A stretch of 14,820 nt of DNA, from assembly GCA_025937075.1 (NCBI GenBank), contig JAICSD010000056.1, forward strand, positions 1-14,820, read 5' to 3'. Below the pieces are notes generated by a model that searched no databases, had not been told where the DNA came from, and worked only from the letters and a program-made list of their open reading frames with translations. The first letter of the stretch is position 1. Each line of letters starts with the position of its first letter. The DNA comes from Vicinamibacteria bacterium. Lineage in GTDB: Bacteria; Acidobacteriota; Vicinamibacteria; Vicinamibacterales; 2-12-FULL-66-21. This document shows positions 13,169-14,820 of this stretch, piece after piece. The position numbers were made by a program, and so were the translations under genes.

Positions 13169-14701
13169 CTAGCCGCCGCTTTCTCCCGTCGTCACGACGC
13201 CGAGCGGCAGGTCGAGGTCCGGCATCGGCTTTGCGATGAAGAGTCGCCGCGCCGCCCGCGCGAGCCATCGCGCGCGGCGGGCCGACCGCGCATGGCGCGC
13301 GCTGTCGGTCGCAATCCCGGTGTTCGCGTACATCTGGCGGTACAGCTTCGAGATCAGCACGAAGGCCAGCCGGGCACGAATGGACGATACGCACGTCGAG
13401 CGTTGCCAGGTCGCCCGAAGCGAGTAGAAGCGATCCCACACGTCCTGCGTGCGCGTTCGAATCTCGCTCGCCGACATCAGCGGGTGCGGCGCGTATACCT
13501 TCGGCCGGCGCGACGAGGGGATCAGCCAGTAGCGCGTGATCGGAATGCCGTCGATCTGCGGCACGTCGGTCGATTCGCGCTCCCACTTCGCGAAGTCCAC
13601 CGTTCCTGGAAACGGCGTCAACATGACGAACTGCGCGAACGACACGCCCGCGCGCTGCGCCAGATCGGCGGTGGCGTCGAAGGTGTCGGGCTTGTCCGTG
13701 GGCAGGCCGAAGATGAACGAGCCGAGCACGTGCACGCCGTGCGACCGGAAGGCCTGCAGACGCGTGACGAGAGCCTCGCCAGCATCGTTGAAGTCCTTGT
13801 AGACGGCTTTCAGCCCTTCGGGCGTGACGGACTCGACGCCCACGAGCGCGCCGCGGATCCGCGCGCGCCGCATCGCTGAAAGAAACTCCGGATCCTCCGC
13901 AGCTTCCATGGTGATTTGGGTATAGAACACCATGTCCTCCGGCAGGCGCTCGAGCTGCGACATCAGCTCGAAGCGCTCCTGCCTCAGCGCGGTCAATGCG
14001 TCGAGCGTCCGGCTGTCGACGCGTCGCGCGGCGGCGGCGAGGTCGGCTTGCGCGACGGGATAGAAGTTGTCGTCGGCCAGCAGCACGAAGCGAAAACCCT
14101 TGCGTCGAAGCGCGACGATCTCACGAACCACTGCCGACACCTGCCGCTGACGCGGCTTCTGCCCGTCGGTACGCCACACCGAGCAGAACGAGCAGTGCTT
14201 CGGGCAGCCGCGCAGCGTCTGAACGGAGCCCCACATGTAGCGGTCGTCGGGCAGGAGATCCCATCGCGCGGGCGAGAACGCACTGCCGTCGATCCGGCCT
14301 CCATCGTACTGAGGTCTGGGTATGCCGGCCCCGCAGTCGATGAGCACCTGCCGCCAGACGTGGTCGCCGTCACCCGTCACCACTGCGTGCGCGCCACCGT
14401 GCTCGCGGACTTCGCCGGGAAACAGCGTCGCATGGATCCCGCCGAAGACGACGAATGCGCCCTTCTCGCGTGCCAGCCGTCCAAGCGCGTATCCGCGGAG
14501 CGCGTTCGCCGTGTGAATGCCGATGCCGACGACATCGCCACTCGAGACGTCATCGACGTCGAAGGGCTCGAGAGTTTCATCGACGATCGATGGCGTGCCG
14601 TACTCGTGCGGCGTCGCCGCGGCGAGGACGTAAAGCCATCTGGGGGTGATGACGGCGGTGCCGAAAGACACGTCGCTCGGATTGACGAGATGCACTCGCA
14701 T
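13169..14701 (-). CDS. B12-binding-domain radical SAM protein
   Basis: A 510-residue cytoplasmic enzyme. Residues 1 to about 125 form a Rossmann-like cobalamin-binding-type domain (VGIGIHTANALRGYALGRLA and FVVFGGIHATLFPGE), without the DxHxxG lower-ligand motif, as in many class B enzymes. The radical SAM barrel follows, with cluster ligands C166, C170 and C173 (GCPKHCSFCSVWR), a likely SAM-binding GVESVTPEGL and GSFIFGLPTD. The C-terminal region is basic and Arg-rich (RHARSARRARWLARAARR). This architecture covers methylases, BchE-like cyclases and other enzymes; the substrate cannot be told from the sequence. The ATG at 14701 has AAGG about 9 nt upstream. The next gene on the strand encodes a secreted protein that may be a partner or simply share the operon. 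Family firm, reaction unknown. Confidence 0.93.
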   Translation of the reverse strand: MRVHLVNPSDVSFGTAVITPRWLYVLAAATPHEYGTPSIVDETLEPFDVDDVSSGDVVGIGIHTANALRGYALGRLAREKGAFVVFGGIHATLFPGEVREHGGAHAVVTGDGDHVWRQVLIDCGAGIPRPQYDGGRIDGSAFSPARWDLLPDDRYMWGSVQTLRGCPKHCSFCSVWRTDGQKPRQRQVSAVVREIVALRRKGFRFVLLADDNFYPVAQADLAAAARRVDSRTLDALTALRQERFELMSQLERLPEDMVFYTQITMEAAEDPEFLSAMRRARIRGALVGVESVTPEGLKAVYKDFNDAGEALVTRLQAFRSHGVHVLGSFIFGLPTDKPDTFDATADLAQRAGVSFAQFVMLTPFPGTVDFAKWERESTDVPQIDGIPITRYWLIPSSRRPKVYAPHPLMSASEIRTRTQDVWDRFYSLRATWQRSTCVSSIRARLAFVLISKLYRQMYANTGIATDSARHARSARRARWLARAARRLFIAKPMPDLDLPLGVVTTGESGG

Positions 14702-14727
14702 TTGGGGGCCTTTTCTGTTGTGTCGGA

Positions 14728-14820
14728 CTAGAAGGATCCGGCAATCTTCCTGCCTAACCTGCTGAAGAGTGATCCGGTGGCGACGCCTGCTTTGCGCGAA
14801 CTGCTGCCGATCGCGGTGCC
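14728..14820 (-). CDS. Possible C-terminal end of an upstream minus-strand gene
   Basis: The minus-strand frame is open from the window edge to a TAG at 14728-14730, 26 bp before the radical SAM start. The roughly 30 residues end in SLFSRLGRKIAGSF, which looks like a plausible basic C-terminus. Thirty open codons are not significant in GC-rich DNA, and a plus-strand frame is also open here, so this is only a hint that the radical SAM gene is not the first of its operon. Confidence 0.3.
   Translation of the reverse strand, partial: GTAIGSSSRKAGVATGSLFSRLGRKIAGSF

Noticed and set aside
13140..13586. Upstream extension of the secreted-protein frame into the radical SAM gene
   Set aside because: It is low-complexity Arg/Ala-rich translation opposite the codon pattern of the radical SAM gene; the signal peptide and a GAGG site place the start at the GTG at 13139.
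1..14820. tRNA, rRNA, CRISPR array, insertion sequence, integrase or attachment site
   Set aside because: None was seen; there are no spaced direct repeats, transposase motifs or tRNA-like cloverleaf segments, and the genes are packed with short gaps.

Overview
The window is GC-rich, densely coded bacterial DNA. An 880-residue serine/threonine kinase fused through one membrane helix to a long PD40/TolB-type beta-propeller is a hallmark of Acidobacteriota. Together with the composition and the other families, it suggests a high-GC acidobacterium; this is inference, as no rRNA or marker gene is present.

Left part (1-5143): a molybdenum-hydroxylase locus of the aerobic CO-dehydrogenase family. 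The end of a CoxE-like von Willebrand A (VWA) maturation protein (entering from the left edge) and a CoxG-like protein lie on the plus strand. They converge, with a 59-bp coding overlap, on coxM of a minus-strand coxS-coxL-coxM set. CoxL carries the AYRGAGR active-site signature of form II enzymes instead of the copper-binding AYxCSFR of proven CO dehydrogenases, and the S-L-M gene order is also that of form II. The real substrate is therefore open.

Middle (5191-8252): directly upstream of coxS on the same strand, only 47 bp away, is a two-gene phosphorelay. A soluble histidine kinase with an N-terminal cyclic-nucleotide-binding-like domain and a large insert in its dimerisation domain overlaps by 4 bp a response regulator. 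That regulator's output is not DNA binding but a glutaredoxin-like domain plus a thioredoxin-reductase-like flavoprotein. Both redox modules lack their catalytic cysteines. HK, RR-flavoenzyme, coxS, coxL and coxM could form one transcription unit, possibly attenuated by a small hairpin at the regulator's stop codon. This pairing is the most interesting thing in the window.

8253-8455 is an AT-rich divergent control region with two related 15-bp palindromes 21 bp apart. To its right, on the plus strand, is a DUF2975 membrane protein followed by a YozG-like small XRE regulator, which probably autoregulates through those palindromes.

Right part (9367-14820, minus strand): reading leftward, a possible gene end at the window edge, a B12-binding-domain radical SAM enzyme, a secreted protein of unknown function, and then the PD40 serine/threonine kinase. 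The kinase has its own -10-like box so close to the start that its mRNA may be nearly leaderless. No tRNA, rRNA, CRISPR array, insertion sequence or integrase was seen.
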